Source of the DNA: Patagioenas fasciata
Lineage: Eukaryota; Chordata; Aves; Columbiformes; Columbidae
NCBI RefSeq assembly: GCF_037038585.1
Contig: NC_092523.1
Span: 1,121,001 to 1,185,000, forward strand
Reading direction: 5' to 3'
DNA: 64,000 nt
Part shown: positions 10,263 to 22,791 of the stretch, in pieces
Layout of the letters: each line of letters begins with the position of its first letter
How positions within the stretch are numbered: the first letter of the stretch is position 1
Program-made: the position numbers and the translations under genes
The notes under the pieces: generated by a model
The model's input: only the letters and a program-made list of their open reading frames with translations
Databases searched by the model: none
Told to the model about the DNA's origin: nothing

Positions 10263-12145
10263 CAGCTGTGACACCGAGGCTTTAAAAGTTGTCCGTGTTT
10301 GTGCCGTGCAGCCCTCAGTGACTCTGAAACCTCTGCAGCGAAACATTCACGACTTTACTCAGCGCACAATAAGGCAAATATACTCGAGCACACCTACAAC
10401 GCTCGTTTCCGTGTGACCTGGCCATAAGTGCACCCTGAAGTCGCAGGAAACGGAGGCCAAGCGCTGGAAGCGGTTCCTCCCGTGGAGGTCGATGTGCAGC
10501 CCGTGTCCTGCTGTTGTGCGACAGACAGTGTGCGATGGAGCTGTGTGGGCTGCGTGTCCCCGCTGACCCCAGGAGAAACGCTGCAAGGTCAAGCGATGCC
10601 AAGACTAAGGAAACAAGAAGATATCTGAGGCTCGATTCTCACCTTCCTCTTCAAAAGAACCAATTCTGGGGGTGTTTGGGATCCTCTAGCCGCTTTCCTG
10701 GTGCGGTGACATCCTGACCTTGCCAATGCTTCATCAGAAGTGAATGAAACGGGTGGAATTCCCTGGAGCCCACTGCGCTCACCTCGAACCTTCACGTTTC
10801 AGCGCATCCCAGAGCAGCCGAACGCCACCCTCCCTGCTTTCCATTCAGCTTCATCAGTTCGCTTTGCCAAGTGGCCCAACGCGGGTGGATGAGCGGAAAG
10901 CTCTGTCTCCTGACGCAGGCGCTGGGGAGGTTAACGATGACGTTTGTTCATCTGGTGACTCCGGGACGGTCTCACACCCTCCCTGGATGGAGGATACGGC
11001 TCGAATGAGCTTTTACCCTCTCCCTCCCACCAGCTCAAGGGTTTCAAAGGAAAAATGTGAACTGAGAATAGTAAAAAAAAATACTAAAGAGAAGAAAACG
11101 TACAGGGAGACGGTGACAGCAACGTAAGTCAGGAGCCCTTTTGGGGAGCAGCGCGACCGCCTGTTCCCGTTGCCCATGTGGTCATACTGGGAGCAATGGA
11201 AACACTGACACTTCCACCAGCGATCTGCTGAATCCTACCAGCCTGAGCGCGTATTTAGCAATAAAGAATTGAGTTTGCGTTTTTAAGCTCTCTCCAGCCT
11301 GCTTGCAGCGTTTCTGTGTGCAGAGGTAATGCTGCCAAACCAAAGGGACCCGGACGGGGACGGTAAGAAAGCCGAAAGTTCACTATGCCAATACAAATGT
11401 GTAGAAAACTCCTTTTTCTTATAGGTACAGGGCACAACAGCCACAAGCAGTGGGTGCTTGCGGATTTCAGGCAAATACGAGGAGTCCTGGGAGTGGAAAG
11501 GAGAAAACACAGCACTGAGCAGTGAGGCTGCTGGTTCAGGCTCTTAGTTTTGAAGGTGAGGAGTACCAATGGTACTTGTGTCTCGAAGCTGTGCTGTTGG
11601 AGCCTGTGAGGACCGGGAGCAGCTCTGAGCCAGCCGTGCAGTGCAAGAATCAGTCACAAAACAGGAGGCTGAGTTACAGGTTTGGCAGTGAGACCTTGTG
11701 AGAATGTGGAAGCTGCTTTCTGTAGTCACAAGAGAAGGTTTGATCAGGAGAGAAAATCTCGCACAGTCACTGAAGGGATAATTTTTGCCGGTTTGTCTCT
11801 ATAAACAGTATGGAATTTTCTGGATGTGTGCTACTTACAGTCAAGCGAAGGTTGCGTTTCAATATATTGACATTGTGGGAACGCGGGTGCGCCGCAGAGC
11901 CCGGAGCTGTGGCTGTGAAATGTGAAGATGGAGCCACGGCAAGGCCGGGAGCTGGGGACGGTCACACTGCAGGGACAGCAACGTGACATTAACCGTGCGG
12001 GGTGACCCCGGCCGGCAGCCACGCAGCCGCTCACTCGCTCAGCGGGACAGGAAAAGGGAGGTGAAGTGATAGAAAACTCGTGGGATGAGATGGAGACGGT
12101 GTGGAAAGTGAAATAGGGACAGTCAGGCAAAGGATGTCACCACCT
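10263..12145. other. Intron 1 sequence with no recognised feature
   Basis: About 1.9 kb of unassigned intronic DNA. No frame, RNA structure or repeat on either strand was convincing. Confidence 0.5.
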
Positions 12146-12372
12146 TAGAGTCATTGAATCACAGCTGGTCTGTGTTGGAGGGACCTTACAGCCCCCTGGT
12201 CAGGGGGCTGGCATGACAGGGACATCTTCACCAGCTCAGGGTGCTCGGAGCCCCGTCCAGCCTGGCCTGGGATGTCTCAGGGATGGTTCATCCACCACCT
12301 CTCTCGGAACCTGCCCAGGCTCTCACCCCCTTGGAAGCCCAAACTCTCCCTCTTTCTTCCTCCACCCCACTT
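12146..12372 (-). mobile_element. CR1 fragment (antisense)
   Basis: GGTCTGTGTTGGAGGGACCT at the low end is the complement of a CR1 3' tail; GCCCCGTCCAGCCTGGCCTG and the downstream text match the antisense CR1 at 50387 onward. Confidence 0.75.
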
Positions 12373-12375
12373 ACA

Positions 12376-12607
12376 CTGCTGAGCGTGACATTACATGGTG
12401 TGGAACATCCCTGTGGCTGTGTCGGGTGTTCCCCCCAAGCCGTGTCCCCCCAGCCACTCTGGTGGGCCCAGAGCAGCAGAAAGCAGCAGCCCGGACACCG
12501 TTGTGTGCCCAGCGCTGGCCCTGGCTTAGCAGCGCTGACCCTGGTTTAACAGCTCTGTACCACCTACCAGGAGGAAAATGACCTCTATCCCAACCAAAAC
12601 CAGGACA
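12376..12607 (-). mobile_element. ERVL-type LTR fragment (antisense)
   Basis: Complement of the LTR phrases seen in sense elsewhere: CTGAGCGTGACATTACATGG, GAACATCCCTGTGGC and finally CTATCCCAACCAAAACCAGG, which is the reversed LTR start. Confidence 0.7.
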
Positions 12608-13844
12608 CACAGCGAGGTGACTTTAAATGGTGGCGTCGCGTCTCTACCTGAGCAGCCTGTTCCCAGCGCTGGGTTCCGGCACCACGGGGACCGGGCCGGT
12701 GGCTCTGCTGGCTCTGGGTTTAAAGAGAAGCTGCTGCTTTGGGTGTTACCGTTCCTGGAGGGTCCGTTTGCGGGCTCAGGGTGACCGTGTCCTGAACACA
12801 CTGCAGCGTGTTGTTGCGTTCTGAGGAAAGCCTCCCTTTGACTATTCTGCTTAATGAACATCGCAGGTAGAATGGCATTACAGCCCTTAGACCGTTAACT
12901 GAAGGAAGCTTCGGGACTTAGAGAGTACATGGACGTATAGCGTGGGCTGCACGCAGGGTGTTGAACCTCTGCCCTACCTCAGTAAGGCTATTTTAATGTT
13001 TTTAGTGTCCAAAATGGAAGGTGTTTTTCCCCTTATGTTCCTAAAACAAAGGAAGAAGTTATCTGAGATTTTAGTTCCGAATATTCACTGAAAACCAAAA
13101 GCAATGTAATCTGGTTTGCTCTCAATAGGTTATCCCAGCAGCACGCCCTGGGGTGAAGTGGGTATGTACCTGTATTGCCTGTCCAACAGCCACGTGCATG
13201 AGGAATTTGCTTTAAGAATTGTCCCAAAGCAGCAGAAGTGCCCCGGTGCCGCTGGATACTGAGCTGACTGTTCAGTGCTCGGCTGTCCTGCCCGCGGTGC
13301 AGAACCGAAGGGCCAGAGGTTATTTTGTGGATGTTTGCTGAACAATCTGTTTGGAAACTGTCTCAAAGGAACTTGGCTGAACATGCAGAGCGTTTCAATG
13401 TGATTTAATTTGTTGACAGGGGAGGAATATTGGGTGAGGAGCCCTGGATGAGAGGCCGGACTTCTGGGCTTGTTTTCTGCGGGGAAGCTTTATTGTGGCT
13501 TTTTTGTATTGGAGAAGAGATGTATTAATGTTTCTGTAGCTGCTGTTTCTCCTTGACCTGACTTCAGTTTGTGCTTAAATTAACATTAAATAATTATTAA
13601 TAGAACTTAAAAAGAAAGTTTAACGTAGGGATGGTAAGAAGCGGCAGAAATTCAGCTGTAAAGTGGGGGTTTGCCGCAGCTTGTCCACGGTTCAGCTCTC
13701 ACGCCGGAGCTGCGTGCCGTTGGTATTTGTGGGGCTGTGCTGCTCGCGCTTCGGACCTTCAGTCCCTACAGGTGACAGAGCAGAGAGGCACCCCCCGCAG
13801 ACCGGCAAGGCGTGCTGCTTCGGCTGGGATCCGCGTCCTGTTCT
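12608..13844. other. Intron 1 sequence with no recognised feature
   Basis: About 1.2 kb of single-copy-looking intron with AT-rich parts near 13500-13620. Nothing supportable as a gene. Confidence 0.5.
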
Positions 13845-14021
13845 TCGTGGGTTTGGTAGCTAGAGTGGGCCTTTGGGTTGGGTTTAGCATGAGAATGGTG
13901 TGGTCACACCTGACAGGCCGGGGTGCAGGTCTGCTCCCGGCAGCCAGGCTGTGCTTCCGAGTTGGGGTGAAAAGCAGGTGAGGGCTCCCTGACATTTGGG
14001 CTTTTTCGGCTGGGCACTGAG

Positions 14022-14092
14022 ATATGGGGGACTGGACTAGATGATCTTTAGAGGTCCCTTCAGATCCCTAACATACTGTGATGTTCTGTACC
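14022..14092 (+). mobile_element. CR1 3' tail
   Basis: ACTGGACTAGATGATCTTTA then GAGGTCCCTTCAGATCCC is the diagnostic CR1 3' end, ending CATACTGTGATGTTCTG. Only about 70 bp remains. Confidence 0.85.
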
Positions 14093-14104
14093 ATTAGCAT
14101 CATT

Positions 14105-14150
14105 CTGCATATATATATATATCTATGTGTGTGTATATATATATATATGT
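14105..14150. repeat. TA/TG microsatellite
   Basis: ATATATATATAT, TGTGTGTGTA and again ATATATATATAT over about 45 bp. Confidence 0.9.
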
Positions 14151-14497
14151 AGGTGAAGCCAGATTTCCTGGCTCATGCTTTAGCCTTTTGCTCGCTTCTC
14201 TTCCCAGGACCGGCTGTTTGGGCCCGGGACCGCCGTTCAGCGCGATGGTGTTTGAGTGTGAACCGCTGTCCGTGTCTCCTGGGGTGGGCTGGGCGGGACC
14301 GTTGTGCATCACTTATTCTGTATATGTATTGTGGATGCTTTTATTATGACGATTATTTTCTCTTCCTTTACTGTCTTATTAAACTGTTCTCTCACCCCGC
14401 GAGGTTTTGTTTCCCCCTTTCCGATTCTGCCCCGTCTCCCTTGGGTGGGGTGACTGAGCGGCTGCGTGGTCCCGGTTGCCAGCCGGGGTCGCACCAC

Positions 14498-15406
14498 CAC
14501 ACAGAGATGGCGCGAGGACTTCTCCGGATCCTTTTGACTTCAGGTTCTGCACTTTTGGAGTATTATACATGAACGCATTACCCAAATTCTGTGCTATTTC
14601 TTATTTTGTTAGTGTGAGCATCGCTTTATCTTACTCCACCTGTACTTGTACATTCTTCTCCTGCCTTACAGGATTTTCTCGGTGGTTTCAGCTGACTAAA
14701 AGCCGGCAGTTCCCGTTGCCATTGTGCTTTTTTACGCCTGTATGTAGACGGTCCCAGTTCTGTATGGTTTGACACCTGTTTAAAGCTGTTGCAGTGTAAG
14801 ATGGTGCCTTTAACATGTGGGCGACGGGAGGTTTGTGGCCGCAGAGCTCCCGGCCCGTCCCGCCCTTCGGATGCTTTCAGGGTATGGTAGTTTACCCGGG
14901 AGAGCGCTGGGGAGTGGCCGGCCTGGAAAACCATCTCTGGGCTTCGCTTCCACCAGGGCTTGACGTCTGAGCTGTAACGGGTTTGAACTCTTTCTGTGAC
15001 GGTTTCCCTCCCAGTCTGTACCTCAGCAGTATCTCCAGGCGCTTTCGGTGCTTTGCCTTGTTGCTCAGAAAACAGCTCTGACTGTAAATAGATTCAAACT
15101 GTGCTGTCGTTAACTGGAACACCGAGTTTTGGAGAACGCTGTTGGAAGAGTGTGTTATGAGACATTGAACTTGTCGGGTAAAGCTCATTTGCTGATTATC
15201 TGTTATTTATTCAGTGCATATTAAGATTTTATGCAGTGAAAGGAAACGTTTTTGTTCAACGCAATTTCGGATTCAGAAAGTACCATTTAACCTGTCACGA
15301 AAATACCGTTTGGTGACTTGAGTTGTGTTTCTCACCGGGTATAGAATCCGCTGTGTAAAGCAGGTGCAAAGAGAAAATAATCTAATACTTGTGTTTTAAC
15401 TTTCAG
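14498..15406. other. ZNF638: 3' end of intron 1, no feature recognised
   Basis: About 900 bp of intron leading to the exon 2 acceptor. The last 60 bp include a pyrimidine-containing tract and TTTCAG. No other exon supported. Confidence 0.5.
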
Positions 15407-17042
15407 CTTTGTGTTATTCTTGGAAAGTTTCGCACCACTTGTGAATTCCTTGAACCTTGGCATTGCGAGCCCGCTCGTGCCGGGCCCTCCTCCTTTACAG
15501 CTCGCGCACATTAAGACCCGCCTGGCTCTTCAGCAATTGACCTCGGGTGCCGGCCCCGCGCCGCCGCATGCCTGGACACAGCAGGCGTTGCTGAAGAACA
15601 TCATGTTCGGCCCCAGAGGAGCTTCGCCTCAGCGGCCCAGAGAAGCGAACCCCTCCGGCGCGATGCCCCCGGGACCCTTCCCCGCAGGAGATGCCGCCGA
15701 CCTGCAGCGCAAACCTGCGCCCACAGCGCCACAAGGGCCCCCCCGGGGGCTCTCGGGACAGGAGTCCTTCCAGTCGACGCTTTCGCACAGGATAAAGGTG
15801 CTGGTGACTCTGCACAGACCCGATCCGAGGCAGGTCAAGGAGAAGCCGAACCTGCACCCGGAGCAGAAGGCGGAAGCTCGCTCGGCGCGCTGGGACGGGG
15901 CCCCGCGCTCGGCGGGGACGGCGGGGCCCAAGCCGCCCGGCCCGGCCCGGGGTGCGGAGCAGAGCTCCAACGCCCAGAACCGCTACACGCCAGAAAGCGC
16001 TTCCAGTATTTTGGCGAGTTTCGGGCTGTCTAACGAAGATCTGGAGGAGCTCAGCCGCTATCCAGACGACCAGTTAACGCCTGAGAACATGCCGCTCATC
16101 CTGAGAGAAATCCGGATCCGTAAGATGGGTCATTCTGCGGCTGGGGCGCGTTCCCAGAGACGAGGGGAAGAAACGGTTGGTGGTACGAGTGGTGCGGCCG
16201 TCAAGAGTAAAGTGATCGATTATGGGCACGCGAGTAAATACGGTTACACCGAAGATCCTCTGGAAGCGCGTGCGTACGACCCCGAAGAGCCGACAGAAGA
16301 TCCTCTGGAAGCGTCCGTCTATAATCCCGAAGCGCTGGGCAGGGAGAACAGGGAAGACTTCCAGCGGGAGCAGAACGTGCCCGTGGTCGTCCCCCCGCCC
16401 AGCGTGCCGTGCAGCCCCGTGTTTCCAGTCGAAGATTTGATCAAACCGCCCGTGTTCCAGAACGGTTCGTCGAACCCCGGCTCCTTTTTTCCGGCCGTGC
16501 CCGCCAGAAAGGTCCCCCCGCTGTGCCCGTCGCCCGTGGGGCTCCCCGTGGTGAAGCCGGTGGCGCAGCCGGCCCTGCCGGCCATGCCGCCCGTGCTGCC
16601 GCCCATCCTGCCGCCCATCCTGCCGCCGCTGGCGCAGCCCATCCTGCCGCCCGTCATGCCGCCCCTGGTCCAGCAGTCCGTCACCCAGCACATCATCTCC
16701 CCGCTGCCCCAGCCGCCCTTTTCCGCCGTTCTCATCACCACCGTGAGCCAGCACGAGCAGATCCCGCACGAACGGATCGCGCACGAGCCAGGGCCGAGCC
16801 AGCCCGGCGCCCAGAGCGGCCCGGCGCCCGGCCCCAAGCCCTTCCAGCCGGAGCCCGAGGGGCCCATCCGCTCCCCGTTCGGGATCGTGAAGGCGTCCTG
16901 GCTCCCCGCCTTCCTGCAGCGCGGCGCGCACAGGACCAAGCGCTGGCCCACGTCCACCATGATGAACGACTACTACGCCACGTCGCCGCGAGCGTTTCCG
17001 CACGTGTGTTCTCTGTGTAGCATTGAGTGCACTCACATGGAG
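15407..17042 (+). CDS. ZNF638: ZNF638 exon 2: N-terminal region and first half of matrin-type zinc finger 1
   Basis: The acceptor TTTCAG ends at 15406 and the donor GGAG/GTAAGT follows 17042. I place translation start at the ATG at 15603, the first ATG in the frame, giving 480 codons and ending in phase 0. The encoded start, MFGPRG...NPSG...PPGPF, parallels the human N-terminus. Conserved blocks follow: SASSILASFGLSNEDLEEL, LTPENMPLILREI and VIDYGHASKYGYTEDPLE. Then come a proline-rich stretch, IRSPFGIVKASWLP and the finger half CSLCSIECTHME, which supplies the two Cys ligands of the C2H2 matrin-type finger. The two His are in exon 3. The frame is also open for 64 codons upstream of the ATG (15411-15602) with no ATG. 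That part may be 5'UTR or may continue from an unseen exon. Confidence 0.93.
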
Positions 17043-18169
17043 GTAAGTGTCTTTCCCAGATTATTGCATAAGCTTGTACTCGACATCTCACCCGCTGCTC
17101 TGTTTGATCAACTAATTCTTTCCTTTACGGTGCGCTAAACGAATTGTGATGCTGGTCGCCAGTTTGGGGCTTCCGTGCAAATTCCACAGTGCCAGAAACA
17201 GTGCTAGTGAGTTATTGTAACTGCTGCACAGCGTGTCCTGTTGCAAATTGCTTTTCAAAGTTTTTCTTTTTTATATTAAAAATGGTTTCTGTGTTCTGCG
17301 ATGGGTTTCAAATGACAAAACAAAGCCTTTGTCAGTGGAGTGAATCCCGACGCCATCTGGGTGACTGCAGCGTGTGCGCACGTGGGCTGCGGACCTCGGT
17401 GGGACAGGGGGAGGCTCGTGCGCTCAGCCCTCCCGCAAAGTCCGCGATGAAACAAAGCAGCCTGTTGATCCGCAGAAACGTCCTCTCCCAAATGTGGGGT
17501 TTGTGCCGTTGCCTGTTCCAGAGGCGAAGAGCAGCGCTGGGGGACACACAGAATGCTTCATTCATCTGCCGAGCCCTCCGCGCTGAAGCAAATAACAGTT
17601 GCAGCTCTTGGAGGAAGAGAAGGAAGGAGCTGGTGAACCCTGGGAGAGAGAACCATACCGAAAGCTGTGGATTTGTCTTGAAAGACGTAGGCTTGGTGTG
17701 TCAGAAATACAGGAGAAAGGCATTTTAAATAACCGAATGATGATGGTTTGTTTCTGTGTTTAAAGAGCGCTCAGTGATGGTGCGGAGAGCCCAGGGGAGC
17801 GTTCGCTGCGGTCTGGGGAGTGAATGCGAGAGCGCCAGCCCCTGTTTGCGCTGGGGTGAATGGGGAAGACGGGGACAGCGCGCGGGGGCTGCAGGGAAGT
17901 GCACCCTCAAGTGCTCTCACGCGGGAGCGGCTGCGGCTGCTCCGCCAGACCTGGAAACTTAAAGGGAAGTTTGAAAATAAAACTGGGTAAAATCCAACAG
18001 GGCAACCAGTTTGGGTCTGTGTTAATAAATGGACGAAGCAGATTGGGAAAGTGTAATCCACTGAAATGTGAATTATTCAGTAGTTTGCTTACTGGTACTT
18101 CCTAAAAGTAAGTAAATGTTTCTGCTGACAATTCCTGACAAATTAGCGGTGAATTTTTCCAAGCAGCTG
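17043..18169. other. ZNF638: Intron 2, first part, no feature recognised
   Basis: Unassigned intronic DNA. The open frame at 17189-17728 (179 codons) has no domain resemblance and no splice context. Confidence 0.5.
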
Positions 18170-18591
18170 TGCTGGTTTGCTGGTGTTGAGTTAATTGGCT
18201 TCACAGTTGGTAGAATCTTTGCAGTAGCTGGCATGGTCTTTTGGTTTGGGTTTTGCTGGCGTTTCCAGCCCAGCCCTTTGCTTTGCTCCCTTCTCTTCCT
18301 GGGACCGGCTGTTGGGGACCAGGACGCTCTTTTCCCGGGACCGGCTGTTCAGGGCGATTGTCTTTGAGGTCTCTGCTCTTCTGGGATGGGCTGTGAGCAG
18401 TTGCACTGTGCATCACTTTTTAGATCTGTATTATTATTATGATTTTCTCTTCTTTCCAGCCCTATTAGACCGTTCTTACCTCAGCCCACAAGCTCTCCCT
18501 TCCCTTTCTGTTCTCTCCCCATCCCAGCCGCTGAGGGAGCGAGCGAGTGGCTGCGTGCTCCCAGTTGCTGGTTGTGGTTAAATCACAACAG
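18170..18591 (+). mobile_element. ERVL-type solo LTR, near full length
   Basis: Starts TGTGCTGGTTTGCTGGTG and ends GTGGTTAAATCACAACA, the expected TG...CA termini. Between them are GTTGAGTTAATTGGC, GGGACCGGCTGTT, CACTGTGCATCACTTT, the AT-rich segment and GCGAGCGAGTGGCTGCG in LTR order. No clear 5-bp target duplication is visible at these ends. Confidence 0.8.
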
Positions 18592-21488
18592 GGGACTCCA
18601 GGTTACAGCTGGTCCTGCCGGCACCGGTGTAGCCCGTGTTCTGCAGCCACTCCACAGCCCTCCCCCTGTCACGGCGGCCTCTGCCTCTGCCTCATGTTAT
18701 CTTGATTCCGTATGGTGTTTTTTGCTTTGTGTTACTCCTGCTGTGGGCAGATCAGAGTGGTTGAGATGGCGTGGGACAAGGCACGTTTAGACAGCCGTGT
18801 TGAACAATAACCACAAGAGTGACTCTTTTTTCTTACTGGGAAAAAAACCCCGATTGTTCAAGAAGCGTCAGCCTCGTGTATTTATGAATTCTGAAGAACA
18901 AAAGATCGCTCTTGCTTTCAGCGTCACGGTTTGTTTCACAAACACAGGTGTGTTTGTCTTGGCCGCGCGGTTCCCGGTGACCTGGACGTGCGGTTATTTT
19001 GGTCTTAGAGGAAGCACGTGGAGCGGCCCCTTCGCACGGCGGAACGGGCGGCGGGCAGGCGGAGCCGCGGGCCCACACGCGGTGTCGGTGCCGTCTGCCG
19101 CGGCCTTGTGACAGCTCAAATAAAAGAACAGATGAGCGGCGGTAGTTCAGAGAATGGCAGCCGGGCTGGGTGGAAGGGACCGTGCCAGCCTGGCTCAGAG
19201 GGACGTTCCTCCTGCTCCGCACCTCTAGTGAACCGGCTCTTAGCTCCAAATAACCGGGCGCACACGGTGATTTCTGGTGTGTCCTACCGAGTCACAACAA
19301 GCAGTTTAGGAATTCGTGTTATAACCAGGTATCTTTGTGGGAAGCTGGGGAGAAAACAGGCAAGCGAAGTGGAATAAGAATGGATGGAGATGATGGAAGA
19401 TGCCAGTTGAGGAAAACCTTCCCTTTATCCAACGCTTGAAGAGGTTGGATACGTGAAGAACAAAGTTTTGGTGACGTTACACTGATGGATTTCAGGTTCA
19501 GAGTACTCACAGTGACAAACCATCTGATTGTGGGTTCTTTCAATGCAGTCTGGTACTGCCACAGCGACCGTTCATCCCCGGCTGAGGCTGGAGCAGAAGC
19601 TGCGTGCCGGAGAATCCAGGTGAGTTAGCGGGTGTTAGTTCACCCCAACACCAGGGCCAGGGCTGGATGGGAGACCCGGCTCCTGCTCCCGGACCCTCAC
19701 TCTGCACCGACCGACAGCGGCCACAGTTCTGGATTTGCTCCTCTGAACCGTGTCCCCCTCGTTCCTTCAGCTCGGCTACTTTGCCTTTGTTGGTTTGCCT
19801 TTTCTGCCAGGACGTTGTTTGGGAGTTGGAAGTGACGGTGTCTTCCATCCGCGTGGCACAGCTCACCCTGGAAAACAGGTTTTGAGGGCAGCAGGGCTGA
19901 ACGCGCTCCTGTAGCGTTGGAAAAGCTCTGTGTAGCATTTCTCTTCCTCCCCAAAGTGCCCCTGGACCTTTAGCGATAAGCGGGGGAGGCTCCGTTACTT
20001 GGCGCTGTTTCCAGCCGCCTCCGCTGGGCTTTGCTGAGACGTTTGTTCTGGGGTGAGATTCTGCATTTTGGATCCACGGCGCACGTCCAGAGCTGGTCCT
20101 GCAGCGGGTGTCCGCGCTCCGACAGGCTGCCCGGAATACTGCGGGCTGGGGATAAACGACGATGGATTACCATGGAGTTGAAAGCTGATTGTTAGCGGAG
20201 CAGCGTCGGAAGTGTGCAGGATTTGTCCTCGTTGGTACCTTGTGTCACCAGGTGTCTGTGTGGCCTGTCAGGGGTGGCTGGACACACGCGTTACAAAACT
20301 GGCTCTGTAGGAAGACGGCTTTTGGAGCTTCAGAACATTGATTTGGAGAGGTAACTGATGCTGAGGCTCCTTGCTGACCTGGAGGCTTCTCAACAACTCC
20401 TGCATTTGTGTCCTGCGGATTCCTGAGGGCAGAGTGCCCCGTTCTGCCCTCAGGTGGCTGTGTCGTCTTCTTTCAACTGTATTTACAAAACCCCTGACTT
20501 ACTGAGACATTTTCTAAGTATTTCACAGAGCAGCTTCATTTTCAGCTTGAAACTGGGAATAATAAAGCGTGATTCCTCTCTTTGCACGTCACTTTTGGAC
20601 CCAAGTAGATTTGCGCTGTTGCCAGCACGAGGGGTCCTGTTTACGGTGTGTTACAGGTTTTGTTTTCTAGCTGAACTAGAGGCGAATGTGGAGACTGGAG
20701 ACACTCGGCTCTGTCACCTGCTTCTTCAGCCCCTTTGTGCTGGGGATGCGCAAGGTCTCCAGAAGTTAAAAAGATTGAGGAGCTGCTGCTGTAAGAAACC
20801 GCCCGCGAATTCTGCCCCATCCAGGACGCGCTGCAGCGTTTGTGCTGGGGAGGGATCCCGTCCCGCTGGGGAGGAGGATCCGTCTGTGCGGACACACGGA
20901 CCGGGGGGGTGTTTCTGCAGACACTGAGGGGCAATGGAGGAACCGAAGAGGAGGGATGTGCAGCAATGGAGATGCCTGGGGTTCTGGGAGACGCCAGCGG
21001 GCACTGGTGTGGGGAAGACGAGAAGCCGAGAAGCCTGTTGTGTTGGTTAGGGAGGAGAAAACCCCTTTGCAGACCTGCTGCTCTCGTTAGTGCTCATCAG
21101 GCTGGCGGCTGGAGACGCTTGGAAGCAAAATACCCTCGGTCCTCGCGGCCCCTGCCTGTGTTTCTGTGCGAGTGGGTATCTGAAGCCTGATTTTCTTTCA
21201 TTTCTACACACCAAGTTGCTTTAGCCCTTGAGTAACAGTTTTCCCGAACTTGAAGACTCTAGAAAAATAGAATTCTTAAGAATGGGGTTGCTCAGTGAGG
21301 GGTTGTTATGAGGAAGAGAAGTGTCTGATGGTCCGTTGTGGCTCTTTCCCCGTGTTCACTGTGCCCGTGGTTTCTCACCCTTCCCTCTGTCCCTTCAGAC
21401 GCTGATGCAGAGGGGATTCCAAGGGGTGCTTTTCTGTCTGTATTTGAACAGCTGGGGTGCTTTTGTGAACACAACCACTGAAATCTCC
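18592..21488. other. ZNF638: Intron 2, remainder up to the duplication
   Basis: About 2.9 kb of mostly unassigned intron. One cryptic exon-like segment with good splice sites lies at 19549-19619 (see findings). Nothing else supportable. Confidence 0.5.
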
Positions 21489-22025
21489 CAGTGCCTTGGT
21501 TTGCTGGTTGCGCAGTGTGTCTGCTCCTCCAGGAAATCACCAGCCTTGTGCTCCCAGCGTGGCCGAGTGTCTTTAACCCCCGGTTTTGTGTTCCCGAGCA
21601 GTGGGGCAGCTCTGGTGCAGCCGCACGTTTGCTGTGGCTGGGCTGGGGGTCAGTGCAGGCGCAGCTGTTTGCACCAGCTCCGTGCTGCCTGGCGCTCAGG
21701 AGGAGCCGGGCTGGTCACGGTTTCCCACCTCCCAGCCCAGGGGAACCAGCACCAGCTTTGCCTTGCACCACATAGACGGGAGAGATTGATTCTGCCAGCC
21801 ACACATTTCATAACCTTTTGTGTTACAAACCAGCGTGGGCTTAGAAAAAGTCATGTGTAATTTCACAACCTGAGTTATTTTACAAAGCCTTGTCTGTCAG
21901 TTGTGTTATTCAAGCATTTTTACCTATTTTAAAATGTTAAAGCGGCTGGAAGTTGTGTTTTGGAGGCTGCTTAGTCCTGGTGGTGGCTGAGGTGACACCG
22001 GCAGCGGCAGAGCTGCACCTGGTTT

Positions 22026-22130
22026 CAGCACAGCTGGGGTCACTGTCACCGGCACAGCTGGGGTCACTGTCACCGGCACAGCTCAGGTCACTGTCACCTG
22101 CACAGCTGGGGTCACTGTCACCAGCACCGC
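22026..22130. repeat. 24-bp tandem repeat, about four copies
   Basis: CACAGCTGGGGTCACTGTCA plus CCGG, repeated about four times with GCTCAGG and CTGC variants. Present in copy A only; the corresponding region is deleted in copy B. Confidence 0.9.
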
Positions 22131-22791
22131 TCTGCAATGAAGTCGTTTCTCCTGCTGGACACTGAATCTGTGTTTAAAGTTAAACCTGTGCTTTAAGTAA
22201 TTTTCAAGATTAAGGGTTTGCGTTGTACCCCTGGATAGATCTCATGCTTAACCTGCCGGTGATTCCCAATTAAAACTCTTGTCAAGTTATTATTGTTAAT
22301 ATAAAACAAATAAGGGTGTGTATGAGGAATTTCCTCAGACTTTGTGAGTGACCGTTAGCTGGAACATCATTAGGGGTGGGTGTTCTAGAGCTGAAGGCCT
22401 GAGAAGCGCTGCCTCTGGAGAAATGATGTTTGACTTACAGAGCCCGTGTTGTGTTGGGTTCTCCGACGTATTCAGCTGAATTTCCTGTGTGTGTTCATCA
22501 GTCCGGGCAGGCTGCAGGGCGTTTCTTGTCTTCTAATACAGATGGATTCATTTAATATGATGTATTTTGTTCGAGTTCCACTTAGACGCTTTTCTGTTCT
22601 TTAACAGCTTTTGATAATCAATGAGGATTTTAGTCTTTTGCGTAAAGAGGAATAATCCTATAAGGGAGAAATTTGATGTTGATGTCAGATTGTTTGAGGG
22701 AAGGTCGAGTATGGGGCGACGTAGCCAGGAGTGTGAAATGCGGCCGTTGGATGCACTAATGAAGCTTCTCTGGGTGTTTTTGTGCCCTCAG

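Larger units (their letters stand above)
13845..14497 (+). mobile_element. ERVL-type LTR interrupted by CR1 tail and TA repeat
   Basis: The 5' part (GGTAGCTAGAGTGGGCC, GGTTTAGCATGAGAATGG) runs to about 14020 and the 3' part (CTTCTCTTCCCAGGACCGGC through GACTGAGCGGCTGCGTGGTC) resumes at about 14150. Between them lie a CR1 3' tail (14022-14092) and a TA microsatellite (14105-14150). This suggests nested insertion. Confidence 0.65.
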
